Under the pieces are notes generated by a model. That model saw nothing but the letters and a program-made list of their open reading frames with translations, did not search any database and was not told the DNA's origin. Position numbers and translations under genes: made by a program. Of a stretch of 16,477 bases of DNA, positions 1 through 6,728 are shown piece after piece. How positions within the stretch are numbered: position 1 is the stretch's first letter; each line of letters starts with the position of its first letter. This DNA is from JAJFUI01 sp039679885. GTDB taxonomy: Bacteria; Planctomycetota; Planctomycetia; Pirellulales; Thermoguttaceae. The stretch spans positions 1 through 16,477 of the forward strand of contig JBDKUC010000044.1 in assembly GCA_039679885.1 (NCBI GenBank), read 5' to 3'.

Positions 1-2
1 TT

Positions 3-548
3 GTCCAAGACGCCCACACGGCCCGGGTGCTGATGCTCGGCTACATGAACCGCGAATCGCTCACGCGGACTCTGGAGACCGGCTTCGTGACGTTCTTCAG
101 CCGCTCGAAGGGCCGGCTCTGGCAGAAAGGCGAGTCGTCCGGCCATACGCTCGAGTTCGTCTCAGCCGCGGCCGACTGCGATGGCGATACGATTCTGGTT
201 CGAGCGATCGCCCACGGGCCGACCTGCCACACGAATGAGCCGACCTGTTTTCCGGCCGAAGAGCTTGGCCCTGAAACGCTCGGCGAGTTGACCGAGACGA
301 TTCGGCAGCGTTCGCGAGCCGATGCCGGGACGTCCTACACCAAGCGGCTGCTCGATGGCGGCGTCGATGCCTACGGGGCGAAAGTGCTCGAGGAGGCCGA
401 GGAGGTTGTCCGCGCGGCCCGACAGGAAGGCCGCCAACGGACGATCGAGGAGGCGGCCGACGTGCTCTACCATCTCTTCGTGCTGCTCCGTGGGCAAGGG
501 ATCGAGCTGGCCGATGTGGCGGCCGAGTTGCGACGCCGGCGTCGGTGA
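3..548 (+). CDS. hisIE: Bifunctional phosphoribosyl-AMP cyclohydrolase / phosphoribosyl-ATP pyrophosphatase, 5'-truncated by the window edge
   Basis: Catalyses two early steps of histidine biosynthesis in the cytoplasm: HisE hydrolyses PR-ATP to PR-AMP, and HisI opens the PR-AMP ring. The reading frame is open from base 3, so the start and roughly the first 20-30 residues lie outside the window. The HisI domain shows QD..T..VLMLGYMN, SRSKGRLWQKGESSG, the metal-binding DCDGD motif and the zinc-ligand pattern CH..EPTCF. A linker is followed by a HisE domain of about 85 residues with SYTKRLL and the helical KVLEEAEEVVRAA segment that carries the acidic metal ligands. The gene ends in an Arg-rich tail, RRRRR. 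The HisI-HisE fusion is common in bacteria. No other his gene is adjacent. The identification is firm; only the true start is unknown. Confidence 0.95.
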   Translation, partial: VQDAHTARVLMLGYMNRESLTRTLETGFVTFFSRSKGRLWQKGESSGHTLEFVSAAADCDGDTILVRAIAHGPTCHTNEPTCFPAEELGPETLGELTETIRQRSRADAGTSYTKRLLDGGVDAYGAKVLEEAEEVVRAARQEGRQRTIEEAADVLYHLFVLLRGQGIELADVAAELRRRRR

Positions 549-641
549 GCCATGCCGCGAGCCGTCATAAGAACTGCACTTCCCCCAGGTCCCCCAATTT
601 GGGATACTCTGCGCTGAAGGACAGCCGCAATAGGTCTCGCC

Positions 642-1961
642 ATGCCGACGTCAAAGCCACCGGTGATCTTTTTTTCGGTCGGAGAGCCTAGCGGGGACGT
701 GCACGGGGCGAATCTGATCCGGCAGTTGCGAGCGCGGTGCCCCGCCTTGCAGGCGGTCGGCTATGGCGGGCCGCAGATGGCCGAAGCCGGTTGCCAACTG
801 CACGCCGACCTGACCGCGCTGGCCGTGATGTGGTTCGCCCGGGCGCTGGTGAACCTGCACAAGTTCTGGGCGCTGGTCCGCCGCGCCGACCGCTTTTTCG
901 AGCAGCATCGGCCGGACGCCGTCGTGTTGATCGACTATCCCGGCTTCAACTGGTGGATCGCGCGGCGGGCGAAGGCCCGCGGCATTCCGGTCGTCTACTA
1001 CTGCCCGCCGCAGGTTTGGGCGTGGGCCCGCTGGCGCGTGAAGAAAATGCGGCGGTTTGTCGACCACTTGCTCTGCACCCTGCCGTTCGAGGAGTCCTGG
1101 TTTCGCAGCCACGGCTGCCGGGCGACGTTTGTCGGCCACCCGTTTTTCGACGAAGTGCGGCGGCATCCCTACGACGAGGCGTTCATCGAGGAGCACCGCC
1201 GCGCGGCCGGGCCTTTGGTCGCCATCCTTCCCGGCTCGCGGACGCAAGAGGTGACGAACAATCTGCGGTACTTTCTGAAGGCTGCCGAGATCATTCGCCA
1301 GAGCGTGCCCGACGCGCGGTTCGCAATCGCCTCGTTCAAGCCGAATCAGGCGGAAATCGCCCGGCGGCTGGTCGAGCAAAGCGGGACGCCGATCGAAGTC
1401 TGTCTTGGCAAGACGCCCGAGTTGATGAGCGCGGCCGATTGCGCGATGTCCGTTTCCGGCTCGGTCTCGCTCGAATTGCTCTACCACACGACGCCTACGG
1501 TGATCCTTTATCGCATCAGCCGGTTGGCGTACTTCGTGCAGGGATTCTTCCTCAAGGTGAAATACATCACGCTGGTGAACCTTCTGGCCACCGGCGGGCT
1601 GGAAGCGAAGGGGAGAGGGGAGAGGGAAGAGGGGAGCGTTGCCGAACGAGGGCTGGGCACTTCAGTGCCCAGTGGCGCCCCGACCGATTGCGACTCCGTT
1701 CCCTTCCCCGAGTATCTCACGTGCGAGGACAAGTCGGCGGCCATCGCGGCGCACCTTGTCGAGTGGCTCAGCGATCCGGCCTCTCGCGCAGCGCGAGTCG
1801 AGACGCTCCGAGCGCTCAAGGCCCAGGTCGCGCACGGCGGGGCGTCGAGCCGGGCGGCCGAGTATATTCTCGGGTTGGTCGCGGCCAGCCCGGCCCTGCC
1901 ACGCCCCCATCATCTGATTAGCGAACTGGCAGCCAGCGGCGGCAGCGATCGCGACGCCTGA
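642..1961 (+). CDS. lpxB: Lipid-A-disaccharide synthase with an in-frame insertion
   Basis: Glycosyltransferase family 19. It joins UDP-2,3-diacylglucosamine to lipid X to make lipid A disaccharide at the inner membrane. The N-terminus has the family signature SVGEPSGDVHG (residues 12-22), then IDYPGFN (97-103), the highly conserved PPQVWAW (122-128), VGHPFFDE (164-171) and the nucleotide-sugar site LPGSR (196-200). The protein is 439 residues against about 380 usual for the family. Much of the excess is a low-complexity stretch at about residues 318-353 between NLLA and PFPEYLT, where homologues pass directly from one to the other; the rest is a longer C-terminus. The insertion keeps the frame. 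The ATG at 642 starts at the signature with the expected short leader, but no clear Shine-Dalgarno precedes it. A gap of 93 nt separates it from hisIE, and no other lpx gene is nearby. Confidence 0.95.
   Translation: MPTSKPPVIFFSVGEPSGDVHGANLIRQLRARCPALQAVGYGGPQMAEAGCQLHADLTALAVMWFARALVNLHKFWALVRRADRFFEQHRPDAVVLIDYPGFNWWIARRAKARGIPVVYYCPPQVWAWARWRVKKMRRFVDHLLCTLPFEESWFRSHGCRATFVGHPFFDEVRRHPYDEAFIEEHRRAAGPLVAILPGSRTQEVTNNLRYFLKAAEIIRQSVPDARFAIASFKPNQAEIARRLVEQSGTPIEVCLGKTPELMSAADCAMSVSGSVSLELLYHTTPTVILYRISRLAYFVQGFFLKVKYITLVNLLATGGLEAKGRGEREEGSVAERGLGTSVPSGAPTDCDSVPFPEYLTCEDKSAAIAAHLVEWLSDPASRAARVETLRALKAQVAHGGASSRAAEYILGLVAASPALPRPHHLISELAASGGSDRDA
1607..1672. repeat. Purine tract plus 8-bp-arm palindrome inserted in lpxB
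   Basis: Inside lpxB, a 30-nt uninterrupted G/A tract (1607-1636) is followed by an inverted repeat: CTGGGCAC (1653-1660), loop TTCA, GTGCCCAG (1665-1672). The coding sense here (GRGEREEGSVAERGLGTSVPS) has no counterpart in the conserved LpxB fold. The composition resembles an intergenic low-complexity or REP-like scar rather than coding sequence. The origin is inferred; the palindrome and tract are seen directly. Confidence 0.75.
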
Positions 1962-2005
1962 CGTCGTCTTCCACGGGTGTTTGTCACCGTTTGAGAGCGC
2001 TCCCT

Positions 2006-2755
2006 ATGTTCGGCGAACCTCCACCAAGCCAAGCAGACCTCAACTTCATGCTGCTGGGCGTTCCAGTCCGCATCCATCCGTTCTTTTGGCTCGTAACGCT
2101 TTTCCTGGGATGGCAGGTCGGCGGCGCGGCCTCGCTGCTGATTTGGATGCTGGCCGTCCTGATCTGCATCCTGGTCCATGAGTTTGGCCACGCGCTGGCG
2201 ATGGAGGCCTACGGGTTCCGCCCGTGGATCGTCCTCTACGGCCTGGGCGGCCTGACCTGCCGCGATCCGCGGGATGGTTTTCGTCGTGGTCGGTCGGAGT
2301 CGCTCGGCGAGATCCTGATCGATTTGGCCGGTCCGGCGGCTGGCTTCCTGCTGGCCGCCATGGTCGCCTTGGCCATCATGGCCGCAGGGCACGGCAACGA
2401 TTTGGGGTTCCGTGATCCATTGCGGCTCGTGCCTTACGTCGACCGGTTGCCAAACTTGCGACTCGCCGAATTCTGCAACGGCGTCTTCCAAGTCTGCGTC
2501 TTGTGGGGCCTCGTCAACCTGCTGCCTGTCTATCCGCTTGATGGCGGACAGGTCGCTCGCGAAGTCCTGCTGTGGATCAGTCCGCGCGACGGCATCCGCC
2601 AGTCGTTGTGGCTGTCGGTTTTCACCGCCTCCGCGTTCGCCGCGTTCGCGCTCGTCCGATGGCAGGATTGGTACGTTGCCATTTTCTTCGGCTATCTCGC
2701 GTATTCCAGCTATCAGACGTTGCGATTCTACAGCAGTGGCGGGCGATGGTACTGA
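2006..2755 (+). CDS. M50-family (site-2-protease-like) membrane zinc metallopeptidase
   Basis: Predicted intramembrane metalloprotease of 249 residues. A hydrophobic segment of about residues 25-56 leads directly into HEFGH (58-62), the HExxH zinc motif. The third-ligand motif appears as NLLPVYPLDGGQ (171-182), with D179 as the likely metal ligand. Further hydrophobic segments lie at about 107-127, 160-176 and 203-238, giving the compact M50 rhomboid-like layout with no PDZ or CBS domain. The frame is open to a TTG at 1991 (giving MRALP before MFGEP); I chose the ATG at 2006 because TTG is a rarer start and neither has a strong Shine-Dalgarno. Substrate unknown: short M50 proteins of this kind are often anonymous, and a role in regulated proteolysis is only a family expectation. 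Confidence 0.85.
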   Translation: MFGEPPPSQADLNFMLLGVPVRIHPFFWLVTLFLGWQVGGAASLLIWMLAVLICILVHEFGHALAMEAYGFRPWIVLYGLGGLTCRDPRDGFRRGRSESLGEILIDLAGPAAGFLLAAMVALAIMAAGHGNDLGFRDPLRLVPYVDRLPNLRLAEFCNGVFQVCVLWGLVNLLPVYPLDGGQVAREVLLWISPRDGIRQSLWLSVFTASAFAAFALVRWQDWYVAIFFGYLAYSSYQTLRFYSSGGRWY

Positions 2756-2908
2756 GCGCTTGCGCTGCTGCGACCGCGGTGAACGCTTCGCGGCGCCTTC
2801 GCGCGAGTCGGTCGTTCTCATCGTGGTGAAGAGTCGACTGGCGGCGCAATTGTCCGTTCGGTGCGAAAGGAAGTCGCGACTTTTTTGCGCGTTTCCTCGC
2901 AATTCCCC

Positions 2909-2936
2909 TTGCATGATTCGCGAAGAACGGTACAAC
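2909..2936 (+). promoter_or_regulatory. Possible sigma70-type promoter for the H1-like gene
   Basis: TTGCAT (2909-2914) and TACAAC (2931-2936) are separated by 16 nt, about 86 nt upstream of the H1-like start. They lie in a 267-nt gap that otherwise holds no convincing gene. The matches to consensus are partial, so this is a weak call. Confidence 0.25.
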
Positions 2937-3022
2937 ATAGCGACGGCGGGAAAGTTGCCGGCCTCCGATGGTCGGAATGGCCGATTGGATGCCCGCCGAA
3001 AACTCTTGACGGAGAATTGACT

Positions 3023-3175
3023 GTGGCGAAGAAGAAGGTTGCCAAGAAGGCGCCCGCGGCGAAGAAGGCCCCCGTGGCGAAGAAGGTTGCGAAGAAGGCC
3101 CCCGCAGCGAAGAAGGTTGCCAAGAAGGCGCCTGCCAAGAAGACCAGCAAGAAGGCTTGCTGCTGCTGCAAGTAA
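3023..3175 (+). CDS. Small histone-H1-like Lys/Ala-rich protein with Cys4 tail
   Basis: A 50-residue protein starting at GTG 3023, with GGAG (3011-3014) eight nt upstream; the longer open frame upstream lacks comparable support. It is built almost wholly of repeated KKVAKKAPAAKK-type units, like the C-terminal tails of eukaryotic histone H1 and the H1-like proteins of Chlamydia and planctomycetes. A DNA-binding or nucleoid-compacting role is therefore expected, though not shown. The unusual part is the end, ACCCCK followed by TAA: four consecutive cysteines that could bind metal or form disulfides. The repeats are also visible in the DNA as recurring AAGAAGG words. A strong terminator begins 22 nt after the stop, so the gene is probably a monocistronic unit. 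Confidence 0.85.
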   Translation: MAKKKVAKKAPAAKKAPVAKKVAKKAPAAKKVAKKAPAKKTSKKACCCCK

Positions 3176-3196
3176 TTGCCGCATTGACCACGACAA

Positions 3197-3230
3197 AAAG
3201 GCCGCCCGGAGCTTTCTCCGTGCGGCCTTT
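3197..3230. terminator. Strong hairpin terminator, probably bidirectional
   Basis: AAAGGCCGC (3197-3205) pairs with GCGGCCTTT (3222-3230), followed after one mismatch by CGGAG/CTCCG and a CTTT loop. The downstream tract is ATTCTTT on the + strand, and a run of A precedes it, giving T on the other strand. It ends the H1-like gene and could also have served the leftward PEP-CTERM gene whose tail stops at 3252. Confidence 0.85.
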
Positions 3231-3251
3231 ATTCTTTGGTGTCGCCGTGCC

Positions 3252-3347
3252 CTACACCGTTCGGCTTCGATTTCGCCGGCAGGCAAGCAACCCCACCAGG
3301 CCAGCGACCAAGAGCAGCGACAACGTGCCCGGTTCAGGAACCGCCGA
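3252..3347 (-). pseudogene. Orphan PEP-CTERM sorting tail (gene remnant)
   Basis: Read on the - strand, this stretch encodes 31 residues, beginning SAVPEPGTLSLLL and ending LACRRNRSRTV plus TAG. That is the complete tripartite PEP-CTERM signal: VPEP motif, one hydrophobic helix, then an Arg cluster. In characterised families it directs export and exosortase/archaeosortase-type processing. An in-frame TAG (3348-3350) lies immediately upstream, and there is no start codon or secreted domain, so only the tail of a former exported protein survives. The neighbouring leftward gene ends just upstream at 3362 in another frame, which suggests a deletion brought them together. A frameshift in the last codons of a larger gene is possible, but no suitable body is visible. 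Confidence 0.75.
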
Positions 3348-3361
3348 CTAGAATGTTGGCG

Positions 3362-3691
3362 TCACAAATTGCCGCCATGCAACTTTCCGAATTGATATGC
3401 GAGCAAGAGAGCCATAGCCAGTAGGCCGAGGCCCAAGACGATTGCGTGCTTGGTCTGCCGCAGATCGAACCGACCGATTCGGACCACGAGGACATAGCCC
3501 ACGATCAAGTTGAACATTCCCCACAATACATTGACCGTCGCCGATGACAAGCCGACGCCGTGCGGCGATGCGAACGGACTTGGGAATGGGCGTCCCAAAA
3601 TGCCGATGACCAAATGCGGGATCGTGTTGGCAAGGAAGACCCCGCCGAAGAACCACGCGATGCAGTGATACCAGCGTGTCGTTGTTTCCAT
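3362..3691 (-). CDS. Small three-segment integral membrane protein, function unknown
   Basis: A 109-residue protein with hydrophobic segments at about residues 9-31, 49-69 and 81-98, separated by a Pro-rich loop (RPFPSPFASPHG) and a short charged loop (RIGRFDLRQTKH). It has no recognisable catalytic motif. Its ATG lies three nt after the TGA of the SUI1-like gene, so the two are probably co-transcribed and translationally coupled. I do not recognise the family. The hydrophobic pattern and the coupling make it a real gene rather than a chance frame. Confidence 0.75.
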   Translation of the reverse strand: METTTRWYHCIAWFFGGVFLANTIPHLVIGILGRPFPSPFASPHGVGLSSATVNVLWGMFNLIVGYVLVVRIGRFDLRQTKHAIVLGLGLLAMALLLAYQFGKLHGGNL

Positions 3692-3694
3692 CAG

Positions 3695-4033
3695 TCATCC
3701 TCCCGCCCGTTTGGCTCGATAACCCATCGCTTCAAGCTCGGCGACAATCCGGTCTCGATGATCGCCCTGGATTTCGATCCGTCCGTCTTTGACTGTTCCG
3801 CCGGTCCCAAGCCGGGTCTTCAACTTGGTGGCGAGCTCGGCAAGGCCCTTCTCGTCCAGCGGCAGATCGGAGATGATCGTCACGCCCTTGCCGCCCCGGC
3901 CCTTCGTCTCTCGGCCCACTCGAACCACGGTGGATTTGCTCGGCGGCTGTGGCTCGTCAGGTTTGCAGGTGCAAGTCTTCTTCAATTGGTGGCACTTCGG
4001 GCAGAGGAGTTTCCGCCAGTCGTCGTTTCCCAT
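3695..4033 (-). CDS. SUI1/eIF1-family (YciH-like) translation factor with N-terminal Cys cluster
   Basis: A 112-residue bacterial homologue of eukaryotic initiation factor eIF1. In bacteria, YciH-type proteins are thought to influence start selection and initiation under stress. The SUI1 fold occupies about residues 35-108: VVRVGRETKGRGGKGVTII, then LATKLKTRLGTGGTVKDGRIEIQGDH and a C-terminal helix ending MGYRAKRAGG. The basic GRGGKG loop and GTGGTVKDGRIEIQG are the strongest family signatures. The N-terminal extension carries CPKC (11-14) and CTC (21-23), a plausible zinc knuckle. No strong Shine-Dalgarno precedes ATG 4033. It lies 36 nt after the HEAT-repeat gene and overlaps functionally with the coupled membrane gene downstream. 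Confidence 0.92.
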   Translation of the reverse strand: MGNDDWRKLLCPKCHQLKKTCTCKPDEPQPPSKSTVVRVGRETKGRGGKGVTIISDLPLDEKGLAELATKLKTRLGTGGTVKDGRIEIQGDHRDRIVAELEAMGYRAKRAGG

Positions 4034-4069
4034 CGTCGAATCACTTATTCCTCATTAGATCCAGGGGCG

Positions 4070-6250
4070 CTATTTCTTCCCTTCCTTGATTGCTCTCAAC
4101 GATTCGGCCGCTGCGTCCCGAACATGTTCATCTTCGTCGTGAAGCAATCTATTAAGAGCCGGAGTGGCCGTCTTCGCCTCGGGACCGATCTTACCTAAGG
4201 CACCAGCGGCAGAACACCTAACGTCCGCATCCCTGTCGGTCAAGAGTCCGATCAAGGCGGGTGTGGCAGTCCTCGCCATAGGGCCGAATTTTCCCGTCGC
4301 CTCCGCAGCACAAGAACGAACGCCTTGATCTCCATCTGCGAGTAATTCGACGAGGACCGGCATAGTGACTTCGGCCTTTGGATCAATGTCAGCCAACGCC
4401 GATGCAGCGGAGAGGCGAATCCGCCTGTTCTTGTCCCTCAGCAGTTCGGTGAGGATCGGTACGGCAGTTCGCGCTTCGGGACCGATCTTGCCCAAAGCGT
4501 CGGCGGCGTACCAAGCACCTGCACTCCTCTCCTTTAACACGTCAAGCAAGGCGGGAATGGCAGCTTTGCCGAGTCGCACAAGCGCCATCGCTGCGGCGTA
4601 TTGAGTACGCTCCTCTCTTTCACGAAGCATTTTCGAGAGAGCGGGGATAGCGGATTTCGGTGGGCCCGCTTCTCTCAGGGCTGAAGCTGCACGACACCGG
4701 ACGTAAGCTGCCGGGTTGTTAAGACATTCCACGAGAGTTGAAACGGCCGGTGAACCGATCCTGCCCAGTGCCATCTCGACGGCGAACACTTCGTCGGAGT
4801 TGAGGCTCTTATTCTTGAGCGATCTCACCAGGACGGGAACCGCTGCTGAGCCGACCTCCTTCAGTGCCGACACAGCAGCCCACCGACACTGAACATCCTT
4901 GTCCTTGAGTAGCTCCATGATCGCAGGAATCGCAGCCGGGCCGATCTTCCCCAGGGCAACGGCAGCTTCATCGCCAAACACCATGGGATAGGTGTCCCGA
5001 TGCCTCAGCAACGTTACGAGGGCTGGGATAGCAGGCTCGGCCTTGGGCCCGATCCTGCTGACTGCCCTGGCGGCAGTGTTCCGAACGTTCAGGTCTGGGT
5101 CGGTAAGCAACCTCGCAAGGACTGGTACCGCCGCTTTGGCACCGGCACCTGTTGAGCTTGCTTGCTCCAAGGCGTCAACAACCGCACATCGGAACTCGAC
5201 AGACTTGTCGTTGGACAACTCCCTGAGAGCGGGAACAGTGGCGGCACCGATTTGCCCCAGGGTGGATGCAGCCCTTCGCCTAACCCATTTGTCTTTGCTG
5301 CTATCACTGAGAAAGTCCTTGAGGGCAGGAATTGCAGCCGGACCAATCTTAGCCAGGGATTTGCTGGCAGAATCTGGAAGCCCCGAGTGTCCGTCCCTAA
5401 GTAAATTTACGAGAGTCGGGATGGCGGTCTTTGCCTCGGGACCAATCTTCCCCAGTGACTCGACAGCGGCCTGCCGAACACCGGCGTCTTTGTCACCGAG
5501 CAATTCCGTTAGAGCGGGAACACCTGCCGAGCCGAGTTCTCCCAGAGCATTAGCGGCTGCTGTCCGATAGTCTGGATCGGCGGATTTTGCTATGGCCATC
5601 CTCTCGGCGGCCTCCGAACGGTGGCCAGCTTGCTTTGCGGCGCGCAGACAAAGCAGCCCGACGACAAACAACAAAGAGCCGCTAATCAGAACGATGGCAA
5701 CTCGGTCCAGCGCAGAAGAGGCGGCCAGGGCCCCTGAATGGCCGAGACGCCGATACCGTTTTACACAAGACCTCATGATCGCTCCATACGCTGCCGCAAT
5801 GACAATCGCCGCTCCGCTAGCGCTATCCATTCGCAGAGCACTAAAAAACAAGGCAACGATCAACATTGCCCAAAGTAGAGCAGCAATGCCAAACTGGAAT
5901 CGAAGCGAGTGTCGGGCTGATTTGCGACCTGTCTCCAAAACGGCGAAAACACCTGATGGCAGACAAGCGAGCGAGAAGACAGCCAGCGAGGCAGCGATGG
6001 GAAGGTGAGCCGTGTCTGGGCCCCAGTTCAGACCGAAGATGACGCAGAAGCAAACAACTGTCATTGTCGGCGCTGACAGTCCATAGTAGAAGCCGATGGG
6101 ACGTTCAGCACGGAATGAAATCAGAGCGATCAGCACGCCAGTGATTGCGAGAGCCGGACCGGAACAGAGGATCGATTCAATCTCTCCTACTGCAATTACG
6201 GCAGCGGCGGCAATGCCAACGGTGTAAAGAACTATCAGGATTTTCGCCAT
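4070..6250 (-). CDS. Membrane-anchored HEAT-repeat protein
   Basis: A 726-residue protein in two parts. Residues 1-205 contain about seven hydrophobic segments (roughly 5-22, 31-46, 58-74, 84-104, 119-139, 145-160, 183-202). Residues 225-726 form about 15 full HEAT-like units plus a partial last one, each of 29-37 residues with the pattern D.D..VR..AA.ALG.IGPEA..AIPAL..LL. These are PBS-lyase/HEAT-type repeats that build an alpha-solenoid for protein binding. No enzymatic motif is visible, so it is probably a membrane scaffold or sensor. It starts 10 nt after the macro-domain gene and is probably in the same operon. The last unit ends in a short charged tail (AIKEGKK). Orientation of the solenoid relative to the membrane is not determinable here, but the absence of a signal-like exported start favours the cytoplasm. 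Confidence 0.88.
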   Translation of the reverse strand: MAKILIVLYTVGIAAAAVIAVGEIESILCSGPALAITGVLIALISFRAERPIGFYYGLSAPTMTVVCFCVIFGLNWGPDTAHLPIAASLAVFSLACLPSGVFAVLETGRKSARHSLRFQFGIAALLWAMLIVALFFSALRMDSASGAAIVIAAAYGAIMRSCVKRYRRLGHSGALAASSALDRVAIVLISGSLLFVVGLLCLRAAKQAGHRSEAAERMAIAKSADPDYRTAAANALGELGSAGVPALTELLGDKDAGVRQAAVESLGKIGPEAKTAIPTLVNLLRDGHSGLPDSASKSLAKIGPAAIPALKDFLSDSSKDKWVRRRAASTLGQIGAATVPALRELSNDKSVEFRCAVVDALEQASSTGAGAKAAVPVLARLLTDPDLNVRNTAARAVSRIGPKAEPAIPALVTLLRHRDTYPMVFGDEAAVALGKIGPAAIPAIMELLKDKDVQCRWAAVSALKEVGSAAVPVLVRSLKNKSLNSDEVFAVEMALGRIGSPAVSTLVECLNNPAAYVRCRAASALREAGPPKSAIPALSKMLREREERTQYAAAMALVRLGKAAIPALLDVLKERSAGAWYAADALGKIGPEARTAVPILTELLRDKNRRIRLSAASALADIDPKAEVTMPVLVELLADGDQGVRSCAAEATGKFGPMARTATPALIGLLTDRDADVRCSAAGALGKIGPEAKTATPALNRLLHDEDEHVRDAAAESLRAIKEGKK
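4073..5578 (-). repeat. Array of about 16 HEAT-repeat coding units
   Basis: Degenerate tandem units of about 87-111 nt encode the solenoid of the HEAT protein. Words such as GGACCGATCTT, GGCGGGAATGGCAG and TTGTCC recur along the array. The units differ from each other at many positions, so this is an old protein-level repeat and not a recent tandem duplication. Confidence 0.8.
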
Positions 6251-6260
6251 GTCGAAGCTC

Positions 6261-6728
6261 TCACTGCCGCTCGAAAACGACCACCCTCACCTCCATTATC
6301 CCCTCAATCTTCCCCAACTCGTCCTCCATGATAGCCAGTGCCCGCTCAGGCTTGAACCCACCCGATCCCGCTCCAATCAGCGGGAAGGCAATGGACCGAA
6401 ACCCCTTCTCGGCGGCCAGGGCCATTGCGTTGCGAACGCACTGCCGGATCGACCACTCAGACGCTCGCCACAGCATGTTGATCCCGGCGACGTGGATGAT
6501 CGCTTTGAACGGGAGTCGCCCAGCCGAGGTCGCCACGGCGCCGCCAAACGGGATCGAGCCGTGCTTGGCGAGTTGCTTGAACGGATCGGTCCCGCCACGT
6601 CGCTTAATCGCCCCGGATACGCCTTGTGGCAGCAGCAGCCACCAAGGGATGATGTTCCGATTCCAGGCGTTGACGATCACGTCAACGTCTTGATCGAGCA
6701 GATCGCCGTGGACGACGGTGGGGGTCAT
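6261..6728 (-). CDS. Macro-domain (ADP-ribose-binding) protein with a variant binding loop
   Basis: A 155-residue stand-alone macro domain. Family members bind ADP-ribose, and many hydrolyse ADP-ribosylated protein or O-acetyl-ADP-ribose. The start is the ATG at 6728, which overlaps the TGA of the phosphatase gene as ATGA and gives the expected MTPTVVHGDLLDQDVDVIVNAWN start; a longer frame to 6758 adds a spurious leader. GDLLDQDVDVIVNA (8-21) and FPLIGAGSGGF (115-125) are the two ligand-binding signatures. The usual glycine-rich catalytic loop is replaced by NRNIIPWWLLLPQGVSGAIKR (23-43), so the GGGG segment before V(D/S)GAI is missing. Binding is likely; hydrolase activity is uncertain. It is probably co-expressed with the phosphatase and HEAT genes. 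Confidence 0.88.
   Translation of the reverse strand: MTPTVVHGDLLDQDVDVIVNAWNRNIIPWWLLLPQGVSGAIKRRGGTDPFKQLAKHGSIPFGGAVATSAGRLPFKAIIHVAGINMLWRASEWSIRQCVRNAMALAAEKGFRSIAFPLIGAGSGGFKPERALAIMEDELGKIEGIMEVRVVVFERQ

Noticed and set aside
588..603. CCCCCAATTT word shared with the complement of 8385-8398
   Set aside because: A ten-base match between two distant gaps is too short to support a repeat family.
651..1487. 278-codon - frame opposite lpxB, and similar long antisense frames
   Set aside because: Long open antisense frames are expected in high-GC genes; the + frame carries the LpxB motifs.
1910..3286. 458-codon - frame across the M50 and H1-like genes
   Set aside because: It is antisense to two supported genes and consists of low-complexity Arg/Gln/Leu sequence.
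4070..5578. CRISPR-like or satellite array
   Set aside because: The periodicity comes from the HEAT protein repeats; units are divergent and there are no identical repeats with unique spacers. No CRISPR was seen anywhere in the window.
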